Shown: positions 1 to 7,818 of the stretch, piece after piece | How positions within the stretch are numbered: the first letter of the stretch is position 1 | Layout: each line of letters opens with the position of its first letter | Source of the DNA: Ectothiorhodospira shaposhnikovii | GTDB lineage: Bacteria > Pseudomonadota > Gammaproteobacteria > Ectothiorhodospirales > Ectothiorhodospiraceae | Assembly: GCF_016584105.1 (NCBI RefSeq) | Contig: NZ_NRSM01000031.1 | Coordinates: 1-38,800 of the forward strand | DNA length: 38,800 bases | Direction of reading: 5' to 3' | Notes under the pieces: model-generated | What the model saw: only the letters and a program-made list of their open reading frames with translations | Told to the model about the DNA's origin: nothing | Databases searched by the model: none | Position numbers and translations under genes: made by a program

Positions 1-121
1 AGTACATCGAGATGGAGTACAACAGCGACCGGCTCCACTCGTCCCTGGGGTACATCACCCCTCAGCAACATTTTTTAGCGGTTGCTGCTTAATCCGTGTC
101 CGCTGCGACTTGACCAGAACA
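1..121 (+). mobile_element. Right end of an IS3-family insertion sequence
   Basis: The window opens inside a transposase reading frame (3-92), followed by about 30 bases of likely terminal sequence ending near 'cagaaca' at 115-121. IS3-family elements end in TG...CA, which fits the final 'ca', but the left end lies outside the window, so the inverted repeat cannot be compared and the exact boundary is a guess. Confidence 0.6.
3..92 (+). CDS. IS3-family transposase OrfB, C-terminal fragment (partial at the window edge)
   Basis: The last 29 codons read YIEMEYNSDRLHSSLGYITP followed by QQHFLAVAA and a TAA stop. The pattern Y-I-E-x-Y-N-x-x-R-x-H-S-x-L-G-Y-x-x-P is the C-terminal end of the DDE (rve) catalytic domain of IS3-family OrfB transposases; the glutamate of the DDE triad lies a little upstream, outside the window. 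The gene enters from the left, so its completeness is unknown. It sits upstream of the MEMO-like gene in the same direction. Confidence 0.85.
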   Translation, partial: YIEMEYNSDRLHSSLGYITPQQHFLAVAA

Positions 122-184
122 TGTTTTTTCAACCAAGCTATCAGTGTGACCGGTGATTTGGCGTGACATGGATCATGTTAGATT

Positions 185-201
185 CCGACTGGTCGGTTTT
201 T
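185..201 (+). terminator. Possible small intrinsic terminator
   Basis: CCGA-CTGG-TCGG followed by TTTTT (197-201). The stem is only about 4-5 bp, so this is weak. It would separate transcription leaving the IS from the gene starting at 275. Confidence 0.3.
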
Positions 202-274
202 AAGCGCATCTTCTGCCAACATACAGCTTTGAATGTATGTTTCATTACCTCGGATGAACGGTTAAGGGGGCGGC

Positions 275-1111
275 GTGGACAGAGTCAGGCGGGCGGTGGT
301 TGCAGGCCAGTTTTATCCTGCGGAGGAGGGGGATCTGCAGGAGTCTGTGCGTGGTTACCTCGGCAATCGGGGTGGTGAGGCATTGAGCATGCCCAAGGCC
401 CTGATTGCACCCCATGGCCCTCTTGAGTGCGCGGGCCGGGTGGTGGGCCGTGCTTATGCCGAGTTGCTGGGGCATGCCGGGCGGATTCAGCGGGTCGTGC
501 TGGTGGGGCCATCCCATCGGGTGGGGTTTTATGGGATGGCGGTGCCGGAGGTGGATGTCTTTCAGACGCCGCTGGGGTGCGTGCCGCTGGATCATGCAGC
601 CCTGGATCGACTGATTGGGTTACCCACGGCGTTTTATTTTGATGAGCCCCATCTGGTGGAGCACAGTCTGGAGGTCCAGTTGCCTTTTTTGCAGACGGTC
701 CTGGGTGGATTCCAGTTGTTGCCGGTGCTGGTGGGGAGCGCCACGGTCGAGGAGGTGGCCGAGGCCCTGGAGATCCTTTGGGGCGGGCCGGAGACCCTGG
801 TGATCGTCAGTTCGGATTTGAGTGGGGGGCTGGATTTCGCCGCCGCGGTCCGGCGGGACCTGTGTACGGCGGAGGCCATCGAGTTTCTGCGTCCGGCAGA
901 GATCAAGGCCGGCGATGCATCGGGTTATCTGGCCATCCAGGGGTTGTTGCAGGTGGCCAGGCAGCACGGTCTGGGCGCCGAGACGCTGGATCTGCGCAAT
1001 TCCGCAGATGTGACCGGAATCCAGTCTTCGGTGAAGGGGTATGGTGCCTTTGTGTTCCGTCACTGGATCGATGTTGCGCCCCGTGCCGGGCTGGCCCTGT
1101 TCGATCCATGA
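275..1111 (+). CDS. MEMO1 / AmmeMemoRadiSam system protein B family
   Basis: This 278-residue protein starts at GTG with a purine-rich AAGGGGG just upstream (264-270). It opens with RRAVVAGQFYPA, the hallmark N-terminus of the MEMO family, and continues with PHG (His47), VVLVGPSHR (His81), EHSLEVQLPFLQ and, near the end, NSADVTGIQSSVKGYGAFVF, all in family order and at family length. MEMO proteins resemble extradiol dioxygenases; bacterial members usually travel with an AMMECR1 protein and a radical SAM enzyme of unknown joint function. Neither partner is in this window. The usual SSDLSH(Y/F) motif reads SSDLSGGLDF here (residues 179-188), so a conserved His has become Gly. Family assignment is firm; activity is unknown. 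Confidence 0.9.
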   Translation: MDRVRRAVVAGQFYPAEEGDLQESVRGYLGNRGGEALSMPKALIAPHGPLECAGRVVGRAYAELLGHAGRIQRVVLVGPSHRVGFYGMAVPEVDVFQTPLGCVPLDHAALDRLIGLPTAFYFDEPHLVEHSLEVQLPFLQTVLGGFQLLPVLVGSATVEEVAEALEILWGGPETLVIVSSDLSGGLDFAAAVRRDLCTAEAIEFLRPAEIKAGDASGYLAIQGLLQVARQHGLGAETLDLRNSADVTGIQSSVKGYGAFVFRHWIDVAPRAGLALFDP

Positions 1112-1126
1112 GAGGGGCCGCGGGGG

Positions 1127-2317
1127 TCATAGCTCCCGTCGCCGAAAACGGCTGGATCGCTTCAGTTCGCTCAGGATCATCCGCTCCAGCCCGTCCAGGT
1201 CATCGCTTCTCACCTGGGCCACGTCACTGATCCAGGCGGTGGTCTCGTTCCGTTTCTTGCTGAAGTAATCGAGGATGAACTGCTCCGACAGGAGCATGAA
1301 GCGGATGGCCTGGGCCGGGTCGACCTGCAGGAAGGGGTTGCGGGCGATCTGCATGGCGGAATTTTCCTGCTGCTGGCAATAGCGGTTGAGCAGGGCATAG
1401 AGGGCCATGCGGGCTTCCGACTGTTGGGCCGGCATGGTCTGACGCGTCCTGGGGTGGAGGGCGGTATCCACCAGGGCGTCCAGCCAGAGGGTGAGCTGGG
1501 TTTCCGAAATGCTCACCTCGCGAGCACGCTGTTCCGTGACCAGGGCGCTGATGCGGGCCTGCAGGTGTTCCGCCTGATGATTGGTCTGGGTTTTCTTGAT
1601 CGTGCGTCGCCAGAGGGTCTGGGTTTCTTCCAGTTCGCCACGAAGATGCTCGATCTGTTGCCGCAGGACCTCGGATTGCTGGTCCAGGCTGTTGATCTGC
1701 TGGAGCTTGCCGTGCATTTCGTGTTGCACGATGTCGAGGCGCACGCGAAAAAAACGTGCGAGAAGCCCCTCGATGCGTTCGCTGTGACGATACAGTCTGC
1801 TGATGGCCTGCTGGAACATCCCTTCGTGCTCCAGCTCGGCGGACTGGGCCCGCAGCAGTTTGGCGGCCAGGCTGGTGTCGGAGTTTTCCGCTCGCACGTC
1901 CAGCAGCAGGGCGTTCAGTGTGCGGATGCCGTTGCCCAGCCGCTCCAGAAGGGCCTGGTTTTCCTTTTCCCGCCACTGATCGTGGACAGTCTCAAGGTCT
2001 TGAAGCTTGTTATGGAAGATCTTGACGTTCGCCGTGTTGCCCACCACCTTGGACTTGTCCAGGGCAGTCATCACTTCGTCGCCGTAATGGTCCTGGATGG
2101 CCAGTCGGGCCTCAAGGTGAAAGGCGTTGGCCGCCAGGATGAGGTCCTCCAGTGCGCGGCGGGAGTAGAGCGGGGCATCTTCAACCAGATCCAGGGGGAT
2201 GTTTTCAGGCAGCTTTTCCGGCGGCAGGCGGGACAGCTCCTCCGGCGACAGCGCACTGACGAGCTTTTTGAAAACGCCCATGGGGATGGTTGGTTGAGGT
2301 GCTGCCGGAATGGTCAT
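1127..2317 (-). CDS. Unrecognised coiled-coil protein, 396 residues
   Basis: I do not recognise the family. The protein begins MTIPAAPQPTIPMGVFKKLV, followed by a Pro/Leu/Glu-rich stretch (about residues 22-50). It is then almost entirely helical, with long runs of Leu, Gln, Glu and Arg in heptad-like spacing at about residues 100-275, consistent with extended coiled coils. There is no signal peptide, membrane segment or obvious catalytic motif, so it is probably cytoplasmic. The C-terminus is basic (KRSSRFRRREL). It lies 30 bp downstream of nadA on the same strand but behind a strong hairpin terminator, so any co-transcription would depend on readthrough. It converges on the MEMO gene with a 15-bp gap. 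It is clearly coding because the frame is long and uninterrupted with an amphipathic pattern. Confidence 0.75.
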   Translation of the reverse strand: MTIPAAPQPTIPMGVFKKLVSALSPEELSRLPPEKLPENIPLDLVEDAPLYSRRALEDLILAANAFHLEARLAIQDHYGDEVMTALDKSKVVGNTANVKIFHNKLQDLETVHDQWREKENQALLERLGNGIRTLNALLLDVRAENSDTSLAAKLLRAQSAELEHEGMFQQAISRLYRHSERIEGLLARFFRVRLDIVQHEMHGKLQQINSLDQQSEVLRQQIEHLRGELEETQTLWRRTIKKTQTNHQAEHLQARISALVTEQRAREVSISETQLTLWLDALVDTALHPRTRQTMPAQQSEARMALYALLNRYCQQQENSAMQIARNPFLQVDPAQAIRFMLLSEQFILDYFSKKRNETTAWISDVAQVRSDDLDGLERMILSELKRSSRFRRREL

Positions 2318-2335
2318 GGTGTGAGCCGCTGCGTG

Positions 2336-2359
2336 AAAAGGGGACGCCTAGGCGTCCCC
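2336..2359 (-). terminator. nadA intrinsic terminator overlapping its stop codon
   Basis: A perfect 20-bp palindrome at 2340-2359 (GGGGACGCC-TA-GGCGTCCCC) is followed on the minus strand by TTTTC (AAAA at 2336-2339 on the plus strand). The nadA stop codon TAG occupies 2348-2350, at the centre of the palindrome, so it sits in the hairpin loop. Confidence 0.75.
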
Positions 2360-3427
2360 GCGTCCTAAAACCGGTGTGTGGAGTTGTCGGGCGAAATCCA
2401 GCATGCGCTGGGTGGAACGCAGGGCGCCTTCGCGCACGGATTCGTCCACCTGCACTTCGTTACCCCCTGTTTCCAGTACCTGGAGCAGGTTGTGAAGACC
2501 GTTCATGGCCATCCATGGGCAATGGGCGCAGCTGCGGCAGGTGGCGCTGTGGCCCCCGGTGGGGGCCTCGATGAAGGTCTTGTGCGGGGCCGCCTGGCGC
2601 ATCTTGTAGAAGATGCCGCTGTCGGTGGCGACGATCAGGGTGGGGTGGGGCAGTTCCCGGGCCGCCTTGATCAGTTGGGAGGTGGAGCCCACCGCGTCCG
2701 CCTGGGCGATGACGCCGGCGGGGGATTCCGGATGGACCAGTACGGCGGCTTCCGGGTGGGCCTTCCTGAGGTCGTCCAGGCCGCGGGTGCGGAACTCGTC
2801 GTGGACCACGCAGGCGGTGTCCCAAAGCACCATGTCGGCACCGGTGGTTTCACGGATGTAGTGGCCCAGGTGCTTGTCCGGTGCCCACAGGATCTTCCTG
2901 CCCTGGGTCTTGAGGTGTTCCACCAGCTTCACGGCGATGCTGGAGGTGACCACGTAGTCGGCGCGGGCCTTCACCCGGGCGGAGGTGTTGGAGTAGACCA
3001 CCACGGTGCGGTCGGGGTGGGCATCGCAGAAGGCCTCGAATTCATCTGCCGGGCAACCCAGGTCCAGGGAGCATTCCGCTTCCAGGGTGGGCATGAGCAC
3101 GGTTTTTTCGGGGCTGAGGATCTTGGCGGTCTCGCCCATGAAGCGCACGCCCGCCACCACCAGGGTGGAAGCCGGGTGTTCCTGGCCGAAGCGGGCCATG
3201 TCCAGGGAGTCGGAGACACAGCCACCGGTTTCCTCGGCGATCCGCTGCAGGTCTTCATGGACATAGTAGTGGGCGACCAGCGCCGCATCCCGCTCCTTGA
3301 GCAGGATCTTGATCCGCTCGATCACCGCGTCGCGCTCGGCGCCGGTGAAACGGGGCAGGTGGCTCTCCACCCAGGCGGTTTCCGGAACCTGGAAGTGGCG
3401 AAGGGGTTGTGCGGTGACTGCGGTCAT
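2348..3427 (-). CDS. nadA: Quinolinate synthase NadA
   Basis: NadA condenses iminoaspartate with dihydroxyacetone phosphate to quinolinate, the committed step of de novo NAD synthesis, and uses an oxygen-sensitive [4Fe-4S] cluster. The 359-residue length is normal. The three expected cluster cysteines are visible: Cys119 (LEAEC), Cys206 (TACVVHDEF) and Cys303 in the CRSCAHC motif (297-303). HYYVHEDLQ near residue 53 and [12 protein letters not shown] near 289 are also typical. An AAGGGG Shine-Dalgarno-like run lies about 11 bases upstream of the ATG. nadB and nadC are not in the window, so this is a dispersed NAD gene. Three TTAATC-type repeats lie upstream. Confidence 0.97.
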   Translation of the reverse strand: MTAVTAQPLRHFQVPETAWVESHLPRFTGAERDAVIERIKILLKERDAALVAHYYVHEDLQRIAEETGGCVSDSLDMARFGQEHPASTLVVAGVRFMGETAKILSPEKTVLMPTLEAECSLDLGCPADEFEAFCDAHPDRTVVVYSNTSARVKARADYVVTSSIAVKLVEHLKTQGRKILWAPDKHLGHYIRETTGADMVLWDTACVVHDEFRTRGLDDLRKAHPEAAVLVHPESPAGVIAQADAVGSTSQLIKAARELPHPTLIVATDSGIFYKMRQAAPHKTFIEAPTGGHSATCRSCAHCPWMAMNGLHNLLQVLETGGNEVQVDESVREGALRSTQRMLDFARQLHTPVLGRGDA

Positions 3428-3441
3428 GAATCTAGAATCCC

Positions 3442-3478
3442 CTTAATCATGCGGGTGATACCGTGCTTAATCTTAATC
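3442..3478. promoter_or_regulatory. CTTAATC repeats upstream of nadA
   Basis: CTTAATC occurs at 3442-3448, 3466-3472 and 3472-3478, that is three times in 37 bp immediately upstream of nadA. The spacing (24 and 6 bp) could suit a regulator of NAD synthesis overlapping the promoter, but no known box is recognised. Confidence 0.25.
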
Positions 3479-3648
3479 GATCCTGGCCCAACGGGCGCAT
3501 GCAGTGTTCACAGGATGCTGAAAATTGGATCTGTTTGTTTCCGGTCATTGTAGTTTGATTCGGAAACATTGTGCCCGTTCAGTGTCGCGGCCTGGTGGCC
3601 GGCTGCGGGGGTGTGTCCGTTTTCTTTTAAAGTCAATGGGTTGAAATT

Positions 3649-4170
3649 ATGGTCAAGTCCGGTGTGTTTTCCTTCAGGGTGCGCCGCTGGCGGCGTCTGG
3701 CTGTTGAGCTGCTGGTTGTTCTGCTGATCTTCCTGGCCCTGAAGGCCTGGCTGCAGCGGGACATGATCAGTGGCGAGGCCCCCGATTTTCAGGCCCGGCT
3801 GCTGGATGGCACCCCGGTGAGCCTGGCCGATTATCGCGGAGAACCCGTGCTGGTGCATTTCTGGGCCACCTGGTGCGGGATCTGCCGGCTGGAGCAGGGT
3901 AGCATCGAAGCCATCAGCCGGTCCTGGTCGGTGCTGACCGTGGCCATGCAGTCCGGAGATGCCGCCACGCTGGAGGCCTATATGGCGGAGCATGGCTATG
4001 CCCAGGCGGTGATCGCCGATGAGGACGGTGCCCTGGCGGCCGATTTCGGGGTGAACGCCGTGCCAGCCAGCTTTGTGCTGGATGCCGACGGCAATGTGCG
4101 GTTCCGGGAGCGGGGCTTCACCACCGGCTGGGGCTTGCGTGTCCGGTTGTGGATGGCCCGCCTGTTCTGA
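3649..4170 (+). CDS. Membrane-anchored thioredoxin-fold protein, ScsD/TlpA-like
   Basis: This 173-residue protein has a basic N-terminus, one hydrophobic segment at about residues 16-35 and then a thioredoxin-like domain with WATWCGICRLEQ (active site CGIC near residue 76). The cis-proline loop is visible as AVPASFVLDADG near 142. The architecture matches periplasmic, membrane-tethered thiol-disulfide proteins of the TlpA/DsbE/ScsD group; the WCxxCRLE context is closest to ScsD-type proteins linked to copper or redox tolerance in enterobacteria. It is divergent from nadA and has no cytochrome c maturation or scs genes beside it, so the physiological partner is unknown. Confidence 0.85.
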   Translation: MVKSGVFSFRVRRWRRLAVELLVVLLIFLALKAWLQRDMISGEAPDFQARLLDGTPVSLADYRGEPVLVHFWATWCGICRLEQGSIEAISRSWSVLTVAMQSGDAATLEAYMAEHGYAQAVIADEDGALAADFGVNAVPASFVLDADGNVRFRERGFTTGWGLRVRLWMARLF

Positions 4171-4358
4171 AACATCAGGGCTGTAACAGATGCGCTCAGT
4201 CACGGAATTTTAATCCGGTAACTGGGCTGCGGGGGTTTAATCACGTTATATTCTCCTCCAAAAGATCCGGGATACTGCTCCTCCGGGGCCGCGCCCGGCA
4301 TTGCGTCCATGAACGCTGAATGAATGGGGGCGTCAGACCCCCGCAACGAGGAGTAGAC

Positions 4359-6179
4359 ATGCACAAGCCCAATGACGTCGTCTCGCCGGAGGTTGCGGGC
4401 AGCCTGGCGGGTCTGTTCAGGGAGCGAGTCAAGAGAACACCGGAGGCGGTCGCCTATCGTCAGTACGACACGGCATCTTCCAGCTGGCAGACCCGAACCT
4501 GGCAGGAGGTGGCGCGGGAGGTGGCCCGCTGGCAGGCGGCCCTGATCAAGGAGGGGTTCAAGCCCGGTGACCGGGTCGCGGTCATGTTGCGCAACTGTCA
4601 GGAGTGGGTCATTTTCGACCAGGCTTCCATGGGTCTGGGTCTGATCACCGTTCCACTCTATACCGATGACCGGCCCGACAACATCGCCTATATCCTCCAG
4701 GATGCCGGTGCCCGGATGCTGCTCCTGGGGGGCAAGGCCCAGTGGCGCCGCTTGCAGGAGGTGCGGGACCGTCTGGAAACGGTGCAGCGCATCGTCGCGG
4801 TGGAGCCCATGACCAATGGTGAGCTGCCCGGCGACGAGCGCCTGGTTTCCCTTGAGGACTGGACCCGGGGGCTTGAAGGGGAACTGATAACCCACGAGGC
4901 GGACCCCCACGGCCTGGCCACCATTGTCTATACCTCCGGCACCACCGGGCGCTCCAAGGGGGTGATGCTCTCCCATCACAACATCCTTGCCAATGCCTTC
5001 GCCTCCCAGCAGTGCGCGCCCATGGGCACTGATGACCTGTTCCTTTCCTTCCTGCCGCTTTCCCATACCCTGGAGCGCACCGCCGGCTGCTACATGCCCA
5101 TGATGGTGGGTGCCCAGGTGGCGTATGCGCGTTCCATCCAGGGGCTGGCGGAGGATCTGCTCACCCTGCGTCCCACGGTGATGATCTCGGTGCCGCGCAT
5201 CTATGAACGCATCTACGGGCGCATCAACGCCGGGCTGGAGGAGAAGTCGCCCCTGGCCCGCAAGCTGTTCCTGGCCACGGTGAACGTCGGCTGGCGCCGG
5301 TTCGAGCATCAGCAGGGTCGTGCCGGCTGGCATCCTGGTCTGTTGCTGTGGCCGGTCCTGAAGAAGATCGTGGCCGACAAGGTCACTGCCCGCCTGGGTG
5401 GGCGTCTGCGCTATGCGGTCTGCGGTGGCGCGCCCCTGCCGCCGCCCATTGCCCGTTTCTTCATCGGTCTGGGGTTGCCGGTCTTCCACGGTTTCGGCAT
5501 GACCGAGGCCAGTCCGGTGGTGAGCGTGAACTGTCCCACTGACAATCTCCCCGCCAGCGTGGGTGCCCCCCTGCCCGGGGTGGAGGTGAAAATCGGCGAC
5601 GATGACGAGTTGCTGGTGCGTGGCCCTTCGGTGATGCAGGGTTACTGGAACAACGAGGAGGCCACCCGGGAAACCATCGACGCCGAGGGCTGGCTGCACA
5701 GCGGTGATAAGGCCCGGTTCGACGAGCAGGGGCATATCTTCATCATTGGTCGCATCAAGGAGATCCTGGTGCTGGGCAACGGGGAAAAGGTGCCGCCCGC
5801 CGATATGGAAATGGCCATTACCCTGGACCCGGTGTTCGAGCAGGCCTTGGTGCTGGGTGAGGGCAAGGCCTATCTGAGTGCCCTGGTGGTGCTCAACCCC
5901 GAGGAGTGGGAGAAGCTGGCCGGGGAGCTGGAGGTGGATCCCCGGGATGCCGAGGCCCTGCGCAGTCGCAAGGTGGAAAAGGCCTTGCTGGAGCGGGTGG
6001 GGGTTCAGCTCAAGGAGTTCCACGGCTATGCCCAGGTGCGGCGTCTGACCGCTTCCCTGGAGCCATGGGAAGTGGACGGCGGGTTGCTCACGCCCACCAT
6101 GAAGATGAAGCGTAACCTGATCATGGCCCGGTTCCAGCGGGAGATTGAACAGATGTATGAGGCGCACAACAATCGCTGA
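4359..6179 (+). CDS. Long-chain acyl-CoA synthetase (AMP-forming, FadD15-like)
   Basis: Activates fatty acids with ATP and CoA through an acyl-adenylate. The ANL-superfamily motifs appear in order: YTSGTTGRSKGVMLSH (P-loop, near residue 203), FHGFGMTEASPVV (A5 region), GWLHSGDKARFDEQG (A7) and IIGRIKEILVLGNGEKV (A8 hinge). At 606 residues it is the size of the long-chain/bubblegum type, longer than classical FadD. I chose ATG 4359 over the in-frame ATG at 4320 because ACGAGGAG lies 6 bases before it. A FadL-type channel and an acyl-CoA reductase lie downstream on the same strand, suggesting uptake and activation of exogenous lipids. Confidence 0.95.
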   Translation: MHKPNDVVSPEVAGSLAGLFRERVKRTPEAVAYRQYDTASSSWQTRTWQEVAREVARWQAALIKEGFKPGDRVAVMLRNCQEWVIFDQASMGLGLITVPLYTDDRPDNIAYILQDAGARMLLLGGKAQWRRLQEVRDRLETVQRIVAVEPMTNGELPGDERLVSLEDWTRGLEGELITHEADPHGLATIVYTSGTTGRSKGVMLSHHNILANAFASQQCAPMGTDDLFLSFLPLSHTLERTAGCYMPMMVGAQVAYARSIQGLAEDLLTLRPTVMISVPRIYERIYGRINAGLEEKSPLARKLFLATVNVGWRRFEHQQGRAGWHPGLLLWPVLKKIVADKVTARLGGRLRYAVCGGAPLPPPIARFFIGLGLPVFHGFGMTEASPVVSVNCPTDNLPASVGAPLPGVEVKIGDDDELLVRGPSVMQGYWNNEEATRETIDAEGWLHSGDKARFDEQGHIFIIGRIKEILVLGNGEKVPPADMEMAITLDPVFEQALVLGEGKAYLSALVVLNPEEWEKLAGELEVDPRDAEALRSRKVEKALLERVGVQLKEFHGYAQVRRLTASLEPWEVDGGLLTPTMKMKRNLIMARFQREIEQMYEAHNNR

Positions 6180-6287
6180 GACTTGTGCCGGAGTGATCCG
6201 GCGGTGCGATTGACGCGATTGGCGGGAAGGGGAGATGACTTCCTCAAAGCGATGCACCGAGTCTGTTGCTGGGTTTGTCACTGGGTT

Positions 6288-6357
6288 GTCATTCCCGCGA
6301 AAGCGGGAATCCAGTCATGGGTGGACAGTTCTGGACTCCCGCTTTCGCGGGAGTGAC
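6288..6357. repeat. Paired palindromic intergenic repeat (two hairpins in inverted orientation)
   Basis: The left unit is 6288-6314 and the right unit 6331-6357. Each is itself a hairpin: ATTCCCGC-gaaa-GCGGGAAT on the left and ACTCCCGC-tttc-GCGGGAGT on the right. The two units are also inverted copies of each other, matching at 25 of 27 positions, with the two differences forming a compensatory pair within each stem. 'CATTCCCGCGAAAGCGGGAAT'-like units are widespread REP/MITE-like elements in proteobacteria. It lies between the acyl-CoA synthetase and the FadL-type gene. Confidence 0.85.
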
Positions 6358-6438
6358 GCCAAGGGACGGGATGTGGTGGTAAGGGGCTTTTTCAGAACTT
6401 AATATCAACGACACTAAAATACAGAGGGGATGCAGGGG

Positions 6439-7812
6439 ATGACGATGCAGGCAGTTCGTATTCGCAACGGCCTTTCACTGGGGGTGGCCGTGTCACTGGC
6501 ACTGGCGGGTGGCGCCATGTGGTCCGAGCCGGTCAAGGCGGCCGGATTCTATATTCAGGAGCAGAGTGTCAGTGGCCTGGGGCGGGCCTTTGCGGGGGAT
6601 GCCGCCATCGCCTCCGATGCCAGTACCATCTTCTTCAATCCCGCAGGGATGACGTATCTGTCGGGGCCGGAGGTCCAGGCCGCGGTGCATCTGCTGGTGC
6701 CGAATGCGGATGCACGCAACCGTCGTTCGACGGCCGCCACGCCGGGGACGTTGGGTAATCCGCTGCCCTACGAGGGGGGCAACGGCGGTAACCCCTATGA
6801 CCCGACGCCGGTACCGAACTTCTTTTATGCCAGGCCCTTCAATGATCAGCTTTGGTACGGGTTTGGTATCGCAGCCCCGTTTGGTCTGGCTAACACCTAT
6901 GACAAGGATTTCTTTGCCCGCTACGATTCCACGGAGACGGAGCTGAAGGTCATCAATTTCCAGCCTTCCATTGCCTACCAGGTCAATGAGCAATTTTCCG
7001 TGGGCTTTGGTCTGGATATCCAGTATGCGGATGCCACCTTGAAGAATGCCGTGCCCGACCCGACCCGTCCTGGTGGCCCCTCGGTGGATACCGATGGTGA
7101 AGTCAGTCTTGAGGCAGACAGCTGGGACTACGGTTTCAATCTGGGGGTGATGTTCCAGCCCACCCAGGATACGCGTCTGGGTATTCATTACCGCCAGGGC
7201 ATCAAGCACACCCTGGACGGCAAGGCGCGAATTACCGCCCCGAATTTTTCCAGCCCGAATCCCCTGCTGCCCGCGCCCGGTTCCGTCAGTAGCGAAGGCG
7301 GGGAGGCCGCCCTGCATCTGCCGGACATCGTGACCTTGGGGGTGATGCATCGGCTGAATGACCGCTGGACGCTGCTGGGTCAGTACAGTTGGTTCAAGTG
7401 GTCCAACTTCGATGAGATCCGGGTGAAGTTCGATTCCGCACGCCCGGACAGTATCACCGAGCAGAATTACAAGAATACCTGGGCGCTGTCCATCGGTGCC
7501 GAATACCGCCTGGATGATCGCTGGACCCTGCGTGGAGGCATGCAGTATGACCGCACCCCGACCCAGGACGATTATCGCACCACCCGTACCCCGGACGGCG
7601 ATCGGACCTGGTTCTCCTTTGGCGCCAGCTATCAGCAGGGGCCCCACTGGGGCTTTGATCTGGCCTATACCTATATCGATATCAGCAAGGAGTCTCTGGT
7701 GCTGACGCGGCCCTTCTTCGAAAACACGCTCGTCGAGACTGAAGTCAGTATCGATGGTACCACCCGCGGTCACGTCCACATCCTGGCTGCCGCCATGCGC
7801 TACAACTTCTGA
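6439..7812 (+). CDS. FadL/OmpP1-family outer-membrane transport protein
   Basis: Outer-membrane beta-barrel of the FadL/TodX type, which lets hydrophobic compounds such as long-chain fatty acids cross the outer membrane. A signal peptide (hydrophobic core GVAVSLALAGGA) ends near VKA, and the predicted mature start AGFYIQEQSVSGLGRAFAG is the family's characteristic N-terminal hatch sequence; FFNPAGMTYL follows about 30 residues later. The rest is rich in alternating aromatic strands, and the protein ends in a terminal Phe (AAAMRYNF), as barrel proteins do. The start is uncertain among ATGs at 6430, 6439 and 6445; AGAGGGG (6423-6429) is best spaced for 6439. It is 6 bp from the next gene. Confidence 0.93.
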   Translation: MTMQAVRIRNGLSLGVAVSLALAGGAMWSEPVKAAGFYIQEQSVSGLGRAFAGDAAIASDASTIFFNPAGMTYLSGPEVQAAVHLLVPNADARNRRSTAATPGTLGNPLPYEGGNGGNPYDPTPVPNFFYARPFNDQLWYGFGIAAPFGLANTYDKDFFARYDSTETELKVINFQPSIAYQVNEQFSVGFGLDIQYADATLKNAVPDPTRPGGPSVDTDGEVSLEADSWDYGFNLGVMFQPTQDTRLGIHYRQGIKHTLDGKARITAPNFSSPNPLLPAPGSVSSEGGEAALHLPDIVTLGVMHRLNDRWTLLGQYSWFKWSNFDEIRVKFDSARPDSITEQNYKNTWALSIGAEYRLDDRWTLRGGMQYDRTPTQDDYRTTRTPDGDRTWFSFGASYQQGPHWGFDLAYTYIDISKESLVLTRPFFENTLVETEVSIDGTTRGHVHILAAAMRYNF

Positions 7813-7818
7813 GGTCTC

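Noticed and set aside
4200..6281. A 693-codon minus-strand frame across the acyl-CoA synthetase
   Set aside because: Antisense shadow of a gene with all ANL motifs. Similar shadows at 6493-8430 (645 codons) and 32122-33666 (514 codons) were rejected for the same reason.
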